A stretch of DNA of 64,000 bases from Bacteroidota bacterium. Lineage in GTDB: Bacteria; Bacteroidota; Bacteroidia; Chitinophagales; LD1. The translations under genes were made by a program, and so were the position numbers. This document shows positions 8,078 to 16,841 of the stretch, piece after piece (positions within the stretch are counted from its first letter, which is position 1; every line of letters begins with the position of its first letter). Location of the stretch: NCBI GenBank assembly GCA_947479455.1, contig CANJZE010000008.1:1-64000 (forward strand), written 5' to 3'. The notes under the pieces were generated by a model that saw nothing but the letters and a program-made list of their open reading frames with translations, was not told the origin of the DNA and made no database searches.

Positions 8078-10162
8078 ATGAAATTGAAACCTGCGCTGCT
8101 CTCTTTATTTATTGTTTTCCAATCCATCTTGTTTGCGCAAACCGATGAGCGCTGCGCCACTCAAACCAAAATGCATGAGTATCTCTTGCAGCATCCCGAA
8201 GCATTGGCGCGTTATCAGCAAAGTCGCGAAGATGTGTTCAATTACATCAGCAACAATTCGAGCCGCGATAGCCGAAATGAAATCATTACTATACCTGTGG
8301 TGTTTCACGTTATTCACAGTGGTTCGGTAATAGGCACCGGATATAATATAGACAGCACACAAATTATTTCGCAGATAGCCGTGTTGAACGAATGCTACCG
8401 TTTGCGTAATGCCGATACTGTTTTCATCCATAATTCATTTAAGGGAAGACAGGCAGATATTCAGGTGGAGTTTTGCTTGGCAAAATTTGATGCCGCAGGA
8501 AATCCTTCGAGCGGAATTACGCGTCATCTTTATGCAGTTACTTCCAACTTCGATACCAATATAAAACCCGCTACACAGTGGGACAAGAGCAAGTATTTAA
8601 ATATCTGGACTTCTTTTCTGGGACCTACGCTTCTTGGCTATGCTACGCCTCCCGGTTTGTTTCCCGATAATCAGGATGGTGTCGTGCTCGATTACCGTCA
8701 TGTAGGCAAAGCACCGGCAAATCCGTTTGCCTCTTCGCACGATCTTGGCAGAACCTGCGTGCATGAGGTGGGTCACTGGCTCGGTTTGTATCATACTTTT
8801 CAGGATAGTTGTGTAGGCATGACCCCGCAAACCTGCGCGCTCGAAGGCGACCAAATGTGCGATACTCCTCCAACTTCTGAAGCAACTTTTGGTCAACCAT
8901 CTCTTAACCAGAACACTTGCCACGAATCTCCGTTGGATGAATTTGATATGTGGGAGAACTACATGGACTATGCCGATGATGACCAGATGCATTTATTTAC
9001 CCACGACCAATGCAACGAAATGCGCGCGGTGCTCAGCACTTCGCGCTTGTCCATTCAATCGAGCTTAGGTTGCACCAATGCAACGCACATTTGGAATTAC
9101 AGCGGGCAAGTTGTTGATGCTACTACTACTTTAGGTGTGCCAAACGCTAAAGTTTTTTTTGACGGACAAAATGATTTTGAAGTAATAGCCGATGCCAATG
9201 GATTTTATACCATCAACGGATTTAACGAAGGCAGCTACGATGTGTATGCGGGTAAATGGGGCTACATGACCAATCAGTTTAAGCTCAATACTTTTTACAC
9301 TTCAGCTTCTCCGCAATTGGTTATTCCAATTCAGAACCATCATTACTACGATGATTTTTTAATGAACTATAACTGGACTACTACATGGGCCACAGCAACT
9401 GGCGGTGCGTTCACGCGCGCTGTTCCGATAGGCACAAATTATCAGGGCGACCAATCAAATCCTGCTATTGATTTAACCGATGACTATGGGTTGAAATGTT
9501 TTGTAACCGGAAACACGGGTGGTTTGGCTATAAACGATGATGTAGATGCCGGAACAGCAACTTTAATTTCTCCGGCTATGGATTTAACGGGGTATACCGA
9601 CCCTTACCTGCGCTACTCGCGTTGGTTCTATGATGGTGGCACTGCACCCGATGATAATATGACGGTGAAACTTAACAGCGGAGCCACAACAGTAACAGTA
9701 GAAAATATTACATCGCTCGATGCACCAACTAATTCATGGACACAAAAAACTTTCCGCGTTTTAGATTTTATTACCCTTGGTTCGAGCATGCGCGTGTTGA
9801 TTGACGTAAACGAATTGGCTACCAGCACTTCGAATGTGGTGGAAGGCGGCTTAGATCGTTTCGAAGTTTTGGAACAAACCGAATTAGCAGTAGAAGATAA
9901 AACCAACGACATCTTCCATTTCTCGGTTTACCCGAATCCTACTTCAGGAATTGTGTTTGTGAATTATGCAACAGGCAGCAACGAAAAGACTTTGCTGAAA
10001 GTGATGAACGTATTGGGTGAAGAAATTTATTCGAAAGAGCTTAATCATTCTCCTCAGGGTGTTTCGCAAATAGATTTATCTGCACAAGCCCAGGGCATTT
10101 ACTTTGTTCGTCTGCAAACGTCACATTCAGAAAAAACTCTAAAATTCTCTTTAACGAAATAA
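8078..10162 (+). CDS. Secreted M43 zinc metalloprotease with T9SS sorting domain
   Basis: The likely start is the ATG at 8078, because it gives a signal peptide (MKLKPALLSLFIVFQSILFAQ); an in-frame ATG upstream at 7994 would add 28 unlikely residues. The catalytic zinc motif is HEVGHWLGLYHTF, followed by CDTPPT and a Met-turn-like ENYMDY, matching cytophagalysin/pappalysin (M43). A carboxypeptidase-regulatory-like fold follows (GQVVDATTTLGVPNAKVFF). The C-terminal 75 residues (VYPNPTSGIVFVNY to the end) form a type A T9SS sorting tail, so the protein should cross the outer membrane by type IX secretion. Substrate unknown. Confidence 0.9.
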   Translation: MKLKPALLSLFIVFQSILFAQTDERCATQTKMHEYLLQHPEALARYQQSREDVFNYISNNSSRDSRNEIITIPVVFHVIHSGSVIGTGYNIDSTQIISQIAVLNECYRLRNADTVFIHNSFKGRQADIQVEFCLAKFDAAGNPSSGITRHLYAVTSNFDTNIKPATQWDKSKYLNIWTSFLGPTLLGYATPPGLFPDNQDGVVLDYRHVGKAPANPFASSHDLGRTCVHEVGHWLGLYHTFQDSCVGMTPQTCALEGDQMCDTPPTSEATFGQPSLNQNTCHESPLDEFDMWENYMDYADDDQMHLFTHDQCNEMRAVLSTSRLSIQSSLGCTNATHIWNYSGQVVDATTTLGVPNAKVFFDGQNDFEVIADANGFYTINGFNEGSYDVYAGKWGYMTNQFKLNTFYTSASPQLVIPIQNHHYYDDFLMNYNWTTTWATATGGAFTRAVPIGTNYQGDQSNPAIDLTDDYGLKCFVTGNTGGLAINDDVDAGTATLISPAMDLTGYTDPYLRYSRWFYDGGTAPDDNMTVKLNSGATTVTVENITSLDAPTNSWTQKTFRVLDFITLGSSMRVLIDVNELATSTSNVVEGGLDRFEVLEQTELAVEDKTNDIFHFSVYPNPTSGIVFVNYATGSNEKTLLKVMNVLGEEIYSKELNHSPQGVSQIDLSAQAQGIYFVRLQTSHSEKTLKFSLTK

Positions 10163-10234
10163 ACTTTCATGTAGTTCGCCTATCCCATTTCTCAATTGGC
10201 ATTGTAATTGGAACTGACGATAAAAAACTCAACT

Positions 10235-10765
10235 ATGCGAAAGCTTATTCTTTTCATCTCGCTTATTACACTTCTTGGTTCGTGTAAAAATTTAGTGCCT
10301 TATACAGATGCTATGAAGAAGCAGCACAACTGGAGCAACGAACAGGTGAAGCGCATTCAGTTTTATGTTTCGCGCGATATTGTGCTGCACCGCGAACTCA
10401 CCGAGGGCTCAACCGAAATAGTAGGAGGTAAAATAAAAACCATTCGCGGCAAAAAAGTGGATGAGATTTTAATTCAGGCAGGAACCAAAGGAGTGGTGAC
10501 CGATATGCCGAAGGAAAATAAAATGCTCGTGAGTTTCGAAATGGGTGATGATAAATATCTGAGCTTTGGTGTTAACCCGAATGTGGGTGATAAATATGTG
10601 TTGCTGGCTTCTGACTGGAAAAACGAAATGGGCAAAGTCCATTACTCCGGCAACGAATACTACACCGACCCTGACAGCAAATACGCAGCGCTCTTAGTTG
10701 ACCTTCGCAAGATTGACCAAATGGAAGTGAAGCAGCATGTAGCGAAGGGAAGGAAGGTGGAGTAA
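10235..10765 (+). CDS. Hypothetical lipoprotein
   Basis: Starting at ATG 10235 the protein is 176 residues with a lipoprotein signal (MRKLILFISLITLLGSC), so it should be membrane-anchored in the periplasm. The earlier in-frame ATG at 10208 would add nine polar residues ahead of the signal. The rest is a soluble domain with predicted beta strands (KTIRGKKVDEILIQAGTKG, MLVSFEMGDDKYLSFGV). I do not recognise a family. It may be expressed alone; the following gene is convergent. Confidence 0.7.
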   Translation: MRKLILFISLITLLGSCKNLVPYTDAMKKQHNWSNEQVKRIQFYVSRDIVLHRELTEGSTEIVGGKIKTIRGKKVDEILIQAGTKGVVTDMPKENKMLVSFEMGDDKYLSFGVNPNVGDKYVLLASDWKNEMGKVHYSGNEYYTDPDSKYAALLVDLRKIDQMEVKQHVAKGRKVE

Positions 10766-10785
10766 CGAATTTTTTACTTCGTTAA

Positions 10786-10855
10786 TCTGCAATCGTTAAT
10801 CGTTGTTCGCTAATCAGTTTTTTATTATTTGCGATTGCAGATTAACGATTGCAGA
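10786..10855. repeat. 16-bp perfect inverted repeat between convergent genes
   Basis: TCTGCAATCGTTAATC at 10786-10801 is the exact reverse complement of GATTAACGATTGCAGA at 10840-10855. The centre is A/T-rich with T runs. It could act as a two-way terminator for the lipoprotein gene and the arginase-like gene, or be a repeat element. Confidence 0.7.
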
Positions 10856-10894
10856 ATGCAGAAGTGAATACAACAACAGCCACCAAATTCTATT

Positions 10895-12064
10895 CTAAAC
10901 AAGTTTTGTATACGCCCTCATCCATCTGTCGGGCAGTTCATTTTCGGTAGAAGCCAAATCGTAATCGCGCATAGAGCAAGGCACTATTTGCTGGCGACCA
11001 AAACGCTGCACATCACCAAACGGAAGTTCCATCCACCAGCGTTCGGTTTTTTTACTCTTCCAGAAAATAAGTTCGTGATTGGTATCGTTTAGGTGAACGG
11101 TAAATTTCAAATGCTCATCAAGCGTAAGCGGATAATCACCCACACGGCTATAGTATCCTTCAATAAAATACCAAATCATTTGCGCCACTAATTGAGTGGT
11201 CTGTCGGTTGTTGTCGTAGCCCGGGTTTACTTCATAAAGTCCGAGCGAAGTGAGTTTATCGCTTAAGCCCGCATAGCGTGTAATCTGGCAAAGTTCTTCA
11301 CCCGTAAATCCGTTTGGCGAGGCATGTGCATGAGCAGGTGCATCTGCCTGACGAACGGAAGAAATATCAATCGTGAGCATATCGGCATCGCGCAAAATAG
11401 GTTCTGCTTCTTCCATGTTGGCGCGCAGTAAACCAAGGCGGTGGCAATCAAAATTCAAACTCTCTAAAGTTTCAATTGCTTTTGAATCGTTGAGATAAGT
11501 TTGAAAACCGAGGTGCGAATAATTGAAAAGGTAATTAGGCGTATGCGTAAAAATGTTCATCACAAAATTCGAGCTGTCAATGTTTTTGCTTTCGCTTTCA
11601 ATCATATCAATGCGCTCATCTACGTTCACCACATTAATAAGCGTTTGCAAATTTTTATAACCAAGATATTGCCCGAAACTCAAATCATGACTTCCGCCAA
11701 TGATGATTGGAATTACTTTATGCGTAATCAATTCAAGCATAACGGATGCTAATGCGAAGTAAGTATCGCGCGAAGTTTCACCGGGAGTTATGTTGCCCAA
11801 ATCGAGAAAGCGAAACTCTCTTTCGATAGGTGGCATATAGAGTTTGTAAAACTCTTTACGAATTAAATCGGGTGCTTTGGCAGAACCTGCATTCGCCATA
11901 TTGCCTCGGTCGTCAGCCACACCAATCAAGGCGATGTTGAACTGGCTGAGGTCAAGTTCTTTTCCTTCATAAATAAAAATGTAGTTGCCGAGTTGTGCAG
12001 GATTAAGTTCTGCGCCTTCGAGCAGATTGTCCTTGTCAATGGGAGTTAGAAATTCGTATAGCAT
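10895..12064 (-). CDS. Arginase-family (ureohydrolase-fold) protein with altered metal ligands
   Basis: 389 residues of the arginase/agmatinase/formimidoylglutamase fold. Canonical manganese motifs are present but changed: GGDH is GGSH (123-126), DAHxD is DERID (149-153) and the SxDxDxxDP motif is TIDIS...ADAP (231-243). Relative to arginase, the His of DAHxD is Arg and the second Asp of DxD is Ser, so two of six metal ligands are missing while H126, D149, D153 and D233 remain. It may bind one metal, act on another substrate, or be non-catalytic. A four-copy heptamer repeat lies just upstream. Confidence 0.8.
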   Translation of the reverse strand: MLYEFLTPIDKDNLLEGAELNPAQLGNYIFIYEGKELDLSQFNIALIGVADDRGNMANAGSAKAPDLIRKEFYKLYMPPIEREFRFLDLGNITPGETSRDTYFALASVMLELITHKVIPIIIGGSHDLSFGQYLGYKNLQTLINVVNVDERIDMIESESKNIDSSNFVMNIFTHTPNYLFNYSHLGFQTYLNDSKAIETLESLNFDCHRLGLLRANMEEAEPILRDADMLTIDISSVRQADAPAHAHASPNGFTGEELCQITRYAGLSDKLTSLGLYEVNPGYDNNRQTTQLVAQMIWYFIEGYYSRVGDYPLTLDEHLKFTVHLNDTNHELIFWKSKKTERWWMELPFGDVQRFGRQQIVPCSMRDYDLASTENELPDRWMRAYTKLV

Positions 12065-12076
12065 GAAATGAAAGTA

Positions 12077-12104
12077 GAGTATTGAGTATTGAGTATTGAG
12101 TATT
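12077..12104. repeat. Tandem heptamer repeat in a divergent promoter region
   Basis: Four exact copies of GAGTATT end to end, 13 bases upstream of the arginase-like start codon and within the 126-base gap to the divergent pseudouridine synthase. Confidence 0.85.
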
Positions 12105-12190
12105 GCGATGAATACAAATGCACAGGATTATTGTTGAGTGAAGATTTACAAGGACGTTGAATTCTATTTCAGGAAATCTACTTTCGCTTG

Positions 12191-12874
12191 ATGGAATATA
12201 CCGACCTCGAAATTTTGTATGAAGACAACCACATCATTGCGGTGAACAAACCTGCAGGTGTTTTGGTGCAGCCCGATAAAAAAGGGGATGCCGCGCTTGA
12301 ACAAATTCTGAAAGAATACATCGCACACAAATTCGAAAAGCCGGGCGAAGTTTTTCTTGGTGTGTGTCACCGCATTGACAGACCAGTGAGCGGAGTGGTT
12401 TTGTTTGCGCGCACAAGCAAAGCGTTGGTTCGTTTAAATGAAATGTTCAAGAATAAAGAAGTGAAGAAAACATATTGGGCAGTAGTAGGCAATCGTCCTG
12501 AAAAAATGGAAGGACATTTAGTTCACTGGCTGAAGAAGAACGAAAAGAAGAACATGTCGCACGCATATGATGCCGAAGTGAAAGGAACTTTGAAATGCGA
12601 ACTCGATTACAAATGGTTGAAGAGCATTGATAATTATCATTTGCTCGAAGTGAATCCGCACACAGGCAGGCATCATCAAATTCGTTTGCAGCTTTCAAAA
12701 ATGGAATGCCCTATTAAAGGCGATGTAAAATACGGAGCGCGTAGAGGCAATGGCGATGGCTCTATTCATTTGCATGCGCGCAAGGTGGAGTTCATTCATC
12801 CGGTTAAAAAAGAAAAATTAGAAATTACTGCTCCCGTTCCTGATGAAGTAGTGTGGAAGGCATTTGCGATGTAG
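12191..12874 (+). CDS. RluA-family RNA pseudouridine synthase
   Basis: Converts a uridine in rRNA or tRNA to pseudouridine. The catalytic Asp lies in HRIDRPVSGVVLFA (usual HRLDRxTSG), and NPHTGRHHQIRLQL and IKGDVKYGA are the expected later motifs. At about 227 residues it lacks an N-terminal S4 domain, so it resembles the short RluA/RluC-like members rather than RluD. The ATG at 12191 is chosen over the TTG one codon earlier. Target nucleotide cannot be told from sequence. Confidence 0.9.
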   Translation: MEYTDLEILYEDNHIIAVNKPAGVLVQPDKKGDAALEQILKEYIAHKFEKPGEVFLGVCHRIDRPVSGVVLFARTSKALVRLNEMFKNKEVKKTYWAVVGNRPEKMEGHLVHWLKKNEKKNMSHAYDAEVKGTLKCELDYKWLKSIDNYHLLEVNPHTGRHHQIRLQLSKMECPIKGDVKYGARRGNGDGSIHLHARKVEFIHPVKKEKLEITAPVPDEVVWKAFAM

Positions 12875-12982
12875 CTAAATCAGTAGGCAGCGGCAGTAAG
12901 CAGCAGCAGTAAAATACAAAGCAGCAGAAGAGAAACATTGCGCCACCAATTTCCCAATGTCCTTATGCCCCAATGTCCCAAT

Positions 12983-14032
12983 CTATTTTGCCGAAATCTG
13001 TTTTGCCCAACGCGGCAACACAATCATTCCGAGAATCAAATAGAGATAGTAAGAATACAGCCGCCACACTAATGCGATTGCCGCAGATAAGCCCACGGGC
13101 ATAAATTCACAGTTGAGCGCAATGAAAGAAAGTTCAGCCACTCCGCTGGCTCCTGGTGTAGAAGGAACACTCGTAAAAATCCAAAGCACATATTGGCGCG
13201 AAAGCGCAGTGAGAAAACTAAAATCGGTTACGGCAAAAGCGTAGAACAACGACACGGCTAACAAATAGCGGCTCACCCAATTGATAAGCGTGGCTATTGA
13301 CATTTTTACCCAAAACGAAAAGGGTTTGTTTTTAAATTCATTGGCTGTCAGCTCAATTTCATCGCCTATAAAAATGATTTTGCTTTTAAAGCGTTCAAGA
13401 AATTTTATTTCGGCTAATTGATGAAAGAGTTTCCTTGTTGCATGAGGATGTATGAAAAGCGCAGTGCCTAAAAAAACACAAGCCGAAAGAATAAGCAAAT
13501 AGCCAATCCACGCATAGTCAGCAAAACTTCTGATGCCCTGCATAATTACGTGACCATCTAAATCGGCACAGTGCGCAGAGAGCGTGAGAATTTGATTTCC
13601 AAGAAAAAGATAAAGCACGCCAAACACCACCACAAAAGCGAGATTGTCAAAAAAGCCATTGAGCATTAACACTGCCACGCTTTTACCCGAACTCATTCCG
13701 CTTTTAAAAAACAGATAAAGCACAAAAGGCGTTACCCCTATTTTAGGTGTAATGCAAGTGCCGAACTCCCACATGGTAATGGTTTGAAAGGTTTTGGGCC
13801 AGCTTAAAAAATTGCCGCTGCTCAAACGTATTTTATACATGAACGCTGCATCGCGGCTCACTACTGTCAGTGCTGCCAATAACAAACCAATGATTAGCCT
13901 TTGTGAAAAATGAATGGAATGAAGCGCTTCAAAATTTAGGTTAGTGGCTACAAGATAAACTGAAACACTAACCCCTATGGAAACGGGAAGCAGGATTTTC
14001 CAAAGATTTATTTTTTGTTCGTTTTGACTCAC
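12983..14032 (-). CDS. Lysylphosphatidylglycerol synthetase/flippase-like membrane protein (UPF0104)
   Basis: 349 residues with about seven or eight hydrophobic segments, including ILLPVSIGVSVSVYLVAT, LIIGLLLAALTVVS and a C-terminal pair. The segment WEFGTCITPKIGVTPFVLYLF and the downstream SVPSTPGASGVAELSFI are typical of the LPG synthase transmembrane family (PF03706). Members without a synthase domain are thought to move lipids or glycolipids; the substrate is unknown here. The start is GTG. The 27-bp inverted repeat pair lies upstream, between this gene and slyD. Confidence 0.8.
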   Translation of the reverse strand: MSQNEQKINLWKILLPVSIGVSVSVYLVATNLNFEALHSIHFSQRLIIGLLLAALTVVSRDAAFMYKIRLSSGNFLSWPKTFQTITMWEFGTCITPKIGVTPFVLYLFFKSGMSSGKSVAVLMLNGFFDNLAFVVVFGVLYLFLGNQILTLSAHCADLDGHVIMQGIRSFADYAWIGYLLILSACVFLGTALFIHPHATRKLFHQLAEIKFLERFKSKIIFIGDEIELTANEFKNKPFSFWVKMSIATLINWVSRYLLAVSLFYAFAVTDFSFLTALSRQYVLWIFTSVPSTPGASGVAELSFIALNCEFMPVGLSAAIALVWRLYSYYLYLILGMIVLPRWAKQISAK

Positions 14033-14043
14033 GTGCTAAAGGT

Positions 14044-14132
14044 AACCCCTAAATCCCCTAAAGGGGACTTAAATCCAAAGATGCAAATCTTGTATTTGTA
14101 TTTCAAAGTCCCCTTTAGGGGATTTAGGGGTT
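14044..14132. repeat. Pair of palindromic elements as a 27-bp perfect inverted repeat
   Basis: The 27 bases at 14044-14070 are the exact reverse complement of 14106-14132, 35 bases apart. Each arm has its own inner palindrome CCCCTAAAGGGG or CCCCTTTAGGGG. The right arm ends at the slyD stop; the left lies 12 bases before the next gene's start. Same family as the copies inside hisC and selD. Confidence 0.9.
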
Positions 14133-14639
14133 TCAATGATGACTATGGTCGCCATGCTCATGCACGTGACCATGCTCTAACTCTACCTGATGCGCTTCAC
14201 GCACTTCCACAATTTCGCCACTGAATAAAAGTGGTTTGCCTGCAAAAGGATGATTTAAATCAACTGTAACTTTATCGAGAATGATGTTTACTATTCTTCC
14301 CTGAAACGGATTTCCGTTTTGATCTTGCAATGGAACAACATTGCCAACGAACAACATTTCGTCCTGCACTTTCCCGTCAACCGCAAAAACATTTTTGTCT
14401 AATTGAATTACTGCCTGTTCATCGTATTCACCATAACCATCTTCGGCATTCAACTGAAAGTTGAATTGGTTTCCGGCTATTAAACCTTCAAGGTTTTTTT
14501 CAAATTTATCTAACACATTTCCGTGACCGAATAAAAACGCAAACGGGTTGTCTTTGTCCGCTGCATCTACCACTTGTCCGTTTGGTTCGTTTCTTAATTC
14601 ATAGGTCAATTTAACCACAGTATTTGGCGCTGCTTTCAT
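14133..14639 (-). CDS. slyD: SlyD-type FKBP peptidyl-prolyl isomerase
   Basis: 168 residues: split FKBP domain with an inserted-flap chaperone domain, then a histidine-rich tail. Typical features are VVKLTYELRNEPNGQVVDAA, FLFGHGNVLDKFEKNLEGL and VTVDLNHPFAGKPLLFSGEI. The C-terminal tail (HGHVHEHGDHSHH) should bind nickel or zinc, as in E. coli SlyD. It likely helps fold proteins and may deliver metal. The A-rich upstream region shows no clear Shine-Dalgarno. Confidence 0.9.
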   Translation of the reverse strand: MKAAPNTVVKLTYELRNEPNGQVVDAADKDNPFAFLFGHGNVLDKFEKNLEGLIAGNQFNFQLNAEDGYGEYDEQAVIQLDKNVFAVDGKVQDEMLFVGNVVPLQDQNGNPFQGRIVNIILDKVTVDLNHPFAGKPLLFSGEIVEVREAHQVELEHGHVHEHGDHSHH

Positions 14640-14757
14640 CTTTATGTTTTGTTTTTGTGTGAGGAAATTCGTGAGAGGTGGGAAGATTTCAGCAGTGAAA
14701 ACGTTCGATTCTCTTACAAAATCAAAAGTAGAATTATTCTTTAGAAATCAAATTGCG

Positions 14758-15642
14758 CTATGCAATCGGGCACAACTCTTCGCTCTTCTTCCAGAGTTGT
14801 TTGCCGAGCTCTTTTTCCAATGCAAGCGCAGCAGCTTTTTTCTCTTTGCACTTATCGAAATACTTTCCGGTTACACCTTTTACATCGGGCGATGAAGCAA
14901 GATAGACAGAAGTCTTCGCACCATCTTCGACACTTATTGCTCCTATGGTTACAATTGACCAAAACAAATTTGAATACCAGTTTGCGTTTTTGTTTCCTAT
15001 TTGTGTTTTCACAAAACCCGGATGCAAACTATTTACAGTTACGTTAGTCCCTTTTAATCGCTCCGCCAATTCATTGGTGAAAAGAACATTGGCAAGTTTG
15101 CTTTGTTCATAGGCTTTCATAATGAAGTAGCTTTTCTTTTTGGTGAACGATTCAAAATCAATTTTGCCTTTGTAGTGTGAACCAGAGGACACATTTACTA
15201 TTCGCGCATAGTCAGATTTTTCAATTAAGTCAAGGAGAAGATTGGTAAGCAAGAAATAAGCGAAATGATTAGTAGCAATCGTCATTTCCAAACCATCTTC
15301 ACTCAACGTAAAATCAGAAAAAGTTCCGCCCGCATTATTGATGAGCACATCAATTACGCTCATTTCATTCTTAATTTCAGAAGCCAGATTGCGAATTGAT
15401 TTTTGTGAAGAAAGGTTGGCGAGAAAATATCTCACGTTCTTGTTTCCGCTTTCAGCAATAATTGTTTTTACGGCTTCTTCTGCTTTTTCTTTTCCGCGCG
15501 ATACGAAATAAATATTCGCTCCTTGTTTTGCTAAAGCAATAGAAGTTGCCAATCCGATTCCTGCGTTTCCTCCGGTAATAATTACGTTTTTAGCCCCCAA
15601 GCCCCCGAAGGGGGATGTTGAATTTGTCTTTTCTTGATTCAT
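14758..15642 (-). CDS. Short-chain dehydrogenase/reductase
   Basis: 294-residue SDR with the NAD(P) motif TGGNAGIG, NNAG, the catalytic Ser in NVSSGSHY, and YEQSKLANVLF giving YxxxK. It resembles the retinol-dehydrogenase-like group of SDRs; substrate unknown. Residues about 9-16 (TSPFGGLGA), before the first beta strand, are encoded by a C/G-rich palindrome of the same repeat group as in hisC and selD. Twelve bases separate it from the selD stop codon-side neighbour, so the two may be co-transcribed. Confidence 0.88.
   Translation of the reverse strand: MNQEKTNSTSPFGGLGAKNVIITGGNAGIGLATSIALAKQGANIYFVSRGKEKAEEAVKTIIAESGNKNVRYFLANLSSQKSIRNLASEIKNEMSVIDVLINNAGGTFSDFTLSEDGLEMTIATNHFAYFLLTNLLLDLIEKSDYARIVNVSSGSHYKGKIDFESFTKKKSYFIMKAYEQSKLANVLFTNELAERLKGTNVTVNSLHPGFVKTQIGNKNANWYSNLFWSIVTIGAISVEDGAKTSVYLASSPDVKGVTGKYFDKCKEKKAAALALEKELGKQLWKKSEELCPIA
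15602..15614 (-). repeat. Palindromic element in the 5' coding region of the SDR gene
   Basis: CCCCCGAAGGGGG inside codons for SPFGGLG, flanked by AAGCCCCCAAG-like sequence, in frame near the N-terminus. Confidence 0.65.
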
Positions 15643-15654
15643 GTTTTTTGAAAA

Positions 15655-16710
15655 TTAAATGATGAAAACAGCTTTATCTTTTCTTGTTACAAACTTGCCG
15701 ATAGCTTCTAACTGAAAATTATTTTTTGTTGCCAGCGAAAGAAATTCTTTTTCGCTTTGTGCATCCACAGCAATCAAAAGACCTCCGCTCGTTTGCGGGT
15801 CGCAAAGCGTGAGCAACGATTCGCCATTAATTCCTTCAACTTTATTTTCGTAAGCTTTCCAGTTGCGCATGGTATTATCTGCGTAGACGAACTTTGCACA
15901 CAAATCTTTTACGCCAGTCATCAAAGGCACTTTTGCATAATTAATTTCAGCAGAGAGATTCGCGCCTTCACACATTTCAATTAAATGACCGAGCAAACCA
16001 AAGCCGGTAACATCGGTGAGCGCATGAATAAATTCATGCTTGCCCAATTCCTCACCAAATGCATTGAGGGCACACATCGAATCAACCGCATGTTGAATTT
16101 CTTTTTCAGAAAGTATTTCTCTTTTTAATGCAGTTGCCAACATTCCTGTGCCGATTGGTTTAGTAAGAAAAAATAAATCGCCTTCTTGTGCAGTAGAATT
16201 TTGTTTCAGATTTTTTATCGGAACAATTCCATTTACCGCCAAACCAAAAAACGGTTCGGGCGAATCAATCGTATGTCCGCCTGCGAGAACAACTCCTGCC
16301 TTCGCACAAATATTTTTTCCACCCGCTATAATTTGTTGAGCAATAGCGGCAGAGATTTTTTCTGTCGGGAAACCAAGAATAGCAATAGCAAGAAATGGTT
16401 TGCCGCCCATTGCATAAACATCACTCAACGCATTTGCGGCAGCAATTTTACCATAGGTAAAAGCATCGTTTACAATGGGTGTAAAAAAATCGACCGTGCT
16501 GATGAGCGCTGTGCCGTTTCCTAAATCATAAACAGCCGCATCATCTTTGGTTTCATTGCCAACCAAAAGACCAGCCCCACCCAAACCCTCCCCAAAGGGG
16601 AGGGCTTTAAATGCGTTTGTGTCTTTTAAAATTTCTTCGAGAATAGCCGGGGCAACTTTACATCCGCATCCGCTGCCGTGACTGAATTGTGTGAGTTTAA
16701 CTTCGTTCAT
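15655..16710 (-). CDS. selD: Selenide, water dikinase
   Basis: Makes selenophosphate from selenide and ATP. The active-site segment SHGSGCGCKVAP has Cys15 and Lys18 at the catalytic positions, so it is the Cys form and not itself a selenoprotein. GGHTIDSPEPFFGLAVNG and the LTDVTGFGLLGHL glycine-rich segment are typical. Residues about 37-45 (LPFGEGLGG) are encoded by an in-frame palindrome before the conserved DDAAVYDL stretch. No selA, selB, tRNA-Sec or mnmH lies in the window, so its use (selenocysteine or 2-selenouridine) is open. Confidence 0.93.
   Translation of the reverse strand: MNEVKLTQFSHGSGCGCKVAPAILEEILKDTNAFKALPFGEGLGGAGLLVGNETKDDAAVYDLGNGTALISTVDFFTPIVNDAFTYGKIAAANALSDVYAMGGKPFLAIAILGFPTEKISAAIAQQIIAGGKNICAKAGVVLAGGHTIDSPEPFFGLAVNGIVPIKNLKQNSTAQEGDLFFLTKPIGTGMLATALKREILSEKEIQHAVDSMCALNAFGEELGKHEFIHALTDVTGFGLLGHLIEMCEGANLSAEINYAKVPLMTGVKDLCAKFVYADNTMRNWKAYENKVEGINGESLLTLCDPQTSGGLLIAVDAQSEKEFLSLATKNNFQLEAIGKFVTRKDKAVFII
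16586..16604 (-). repeat. In-frame palindromic element in selD
   Basis: CCCTCCCCAAAGGGGAGGG, a perfect palindrome with 8-bp arms and AAA centre. It encodes part of LPFGEGLGGAG. Same consensus as hisC copy 1. Confidence 0.85.
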
Positions 16711-16841
16711 TTATGAAAACGAAAGTGTGTTTTTCTTTTTGCATTGTTCAATTGTCACAGAAATGTCAAAAGATGAAGATTTTCGAAAAAAATGACAATT
16801 CCATGACAACAGGTTGGTGCAGTTGCATGTATGTTTGACCT

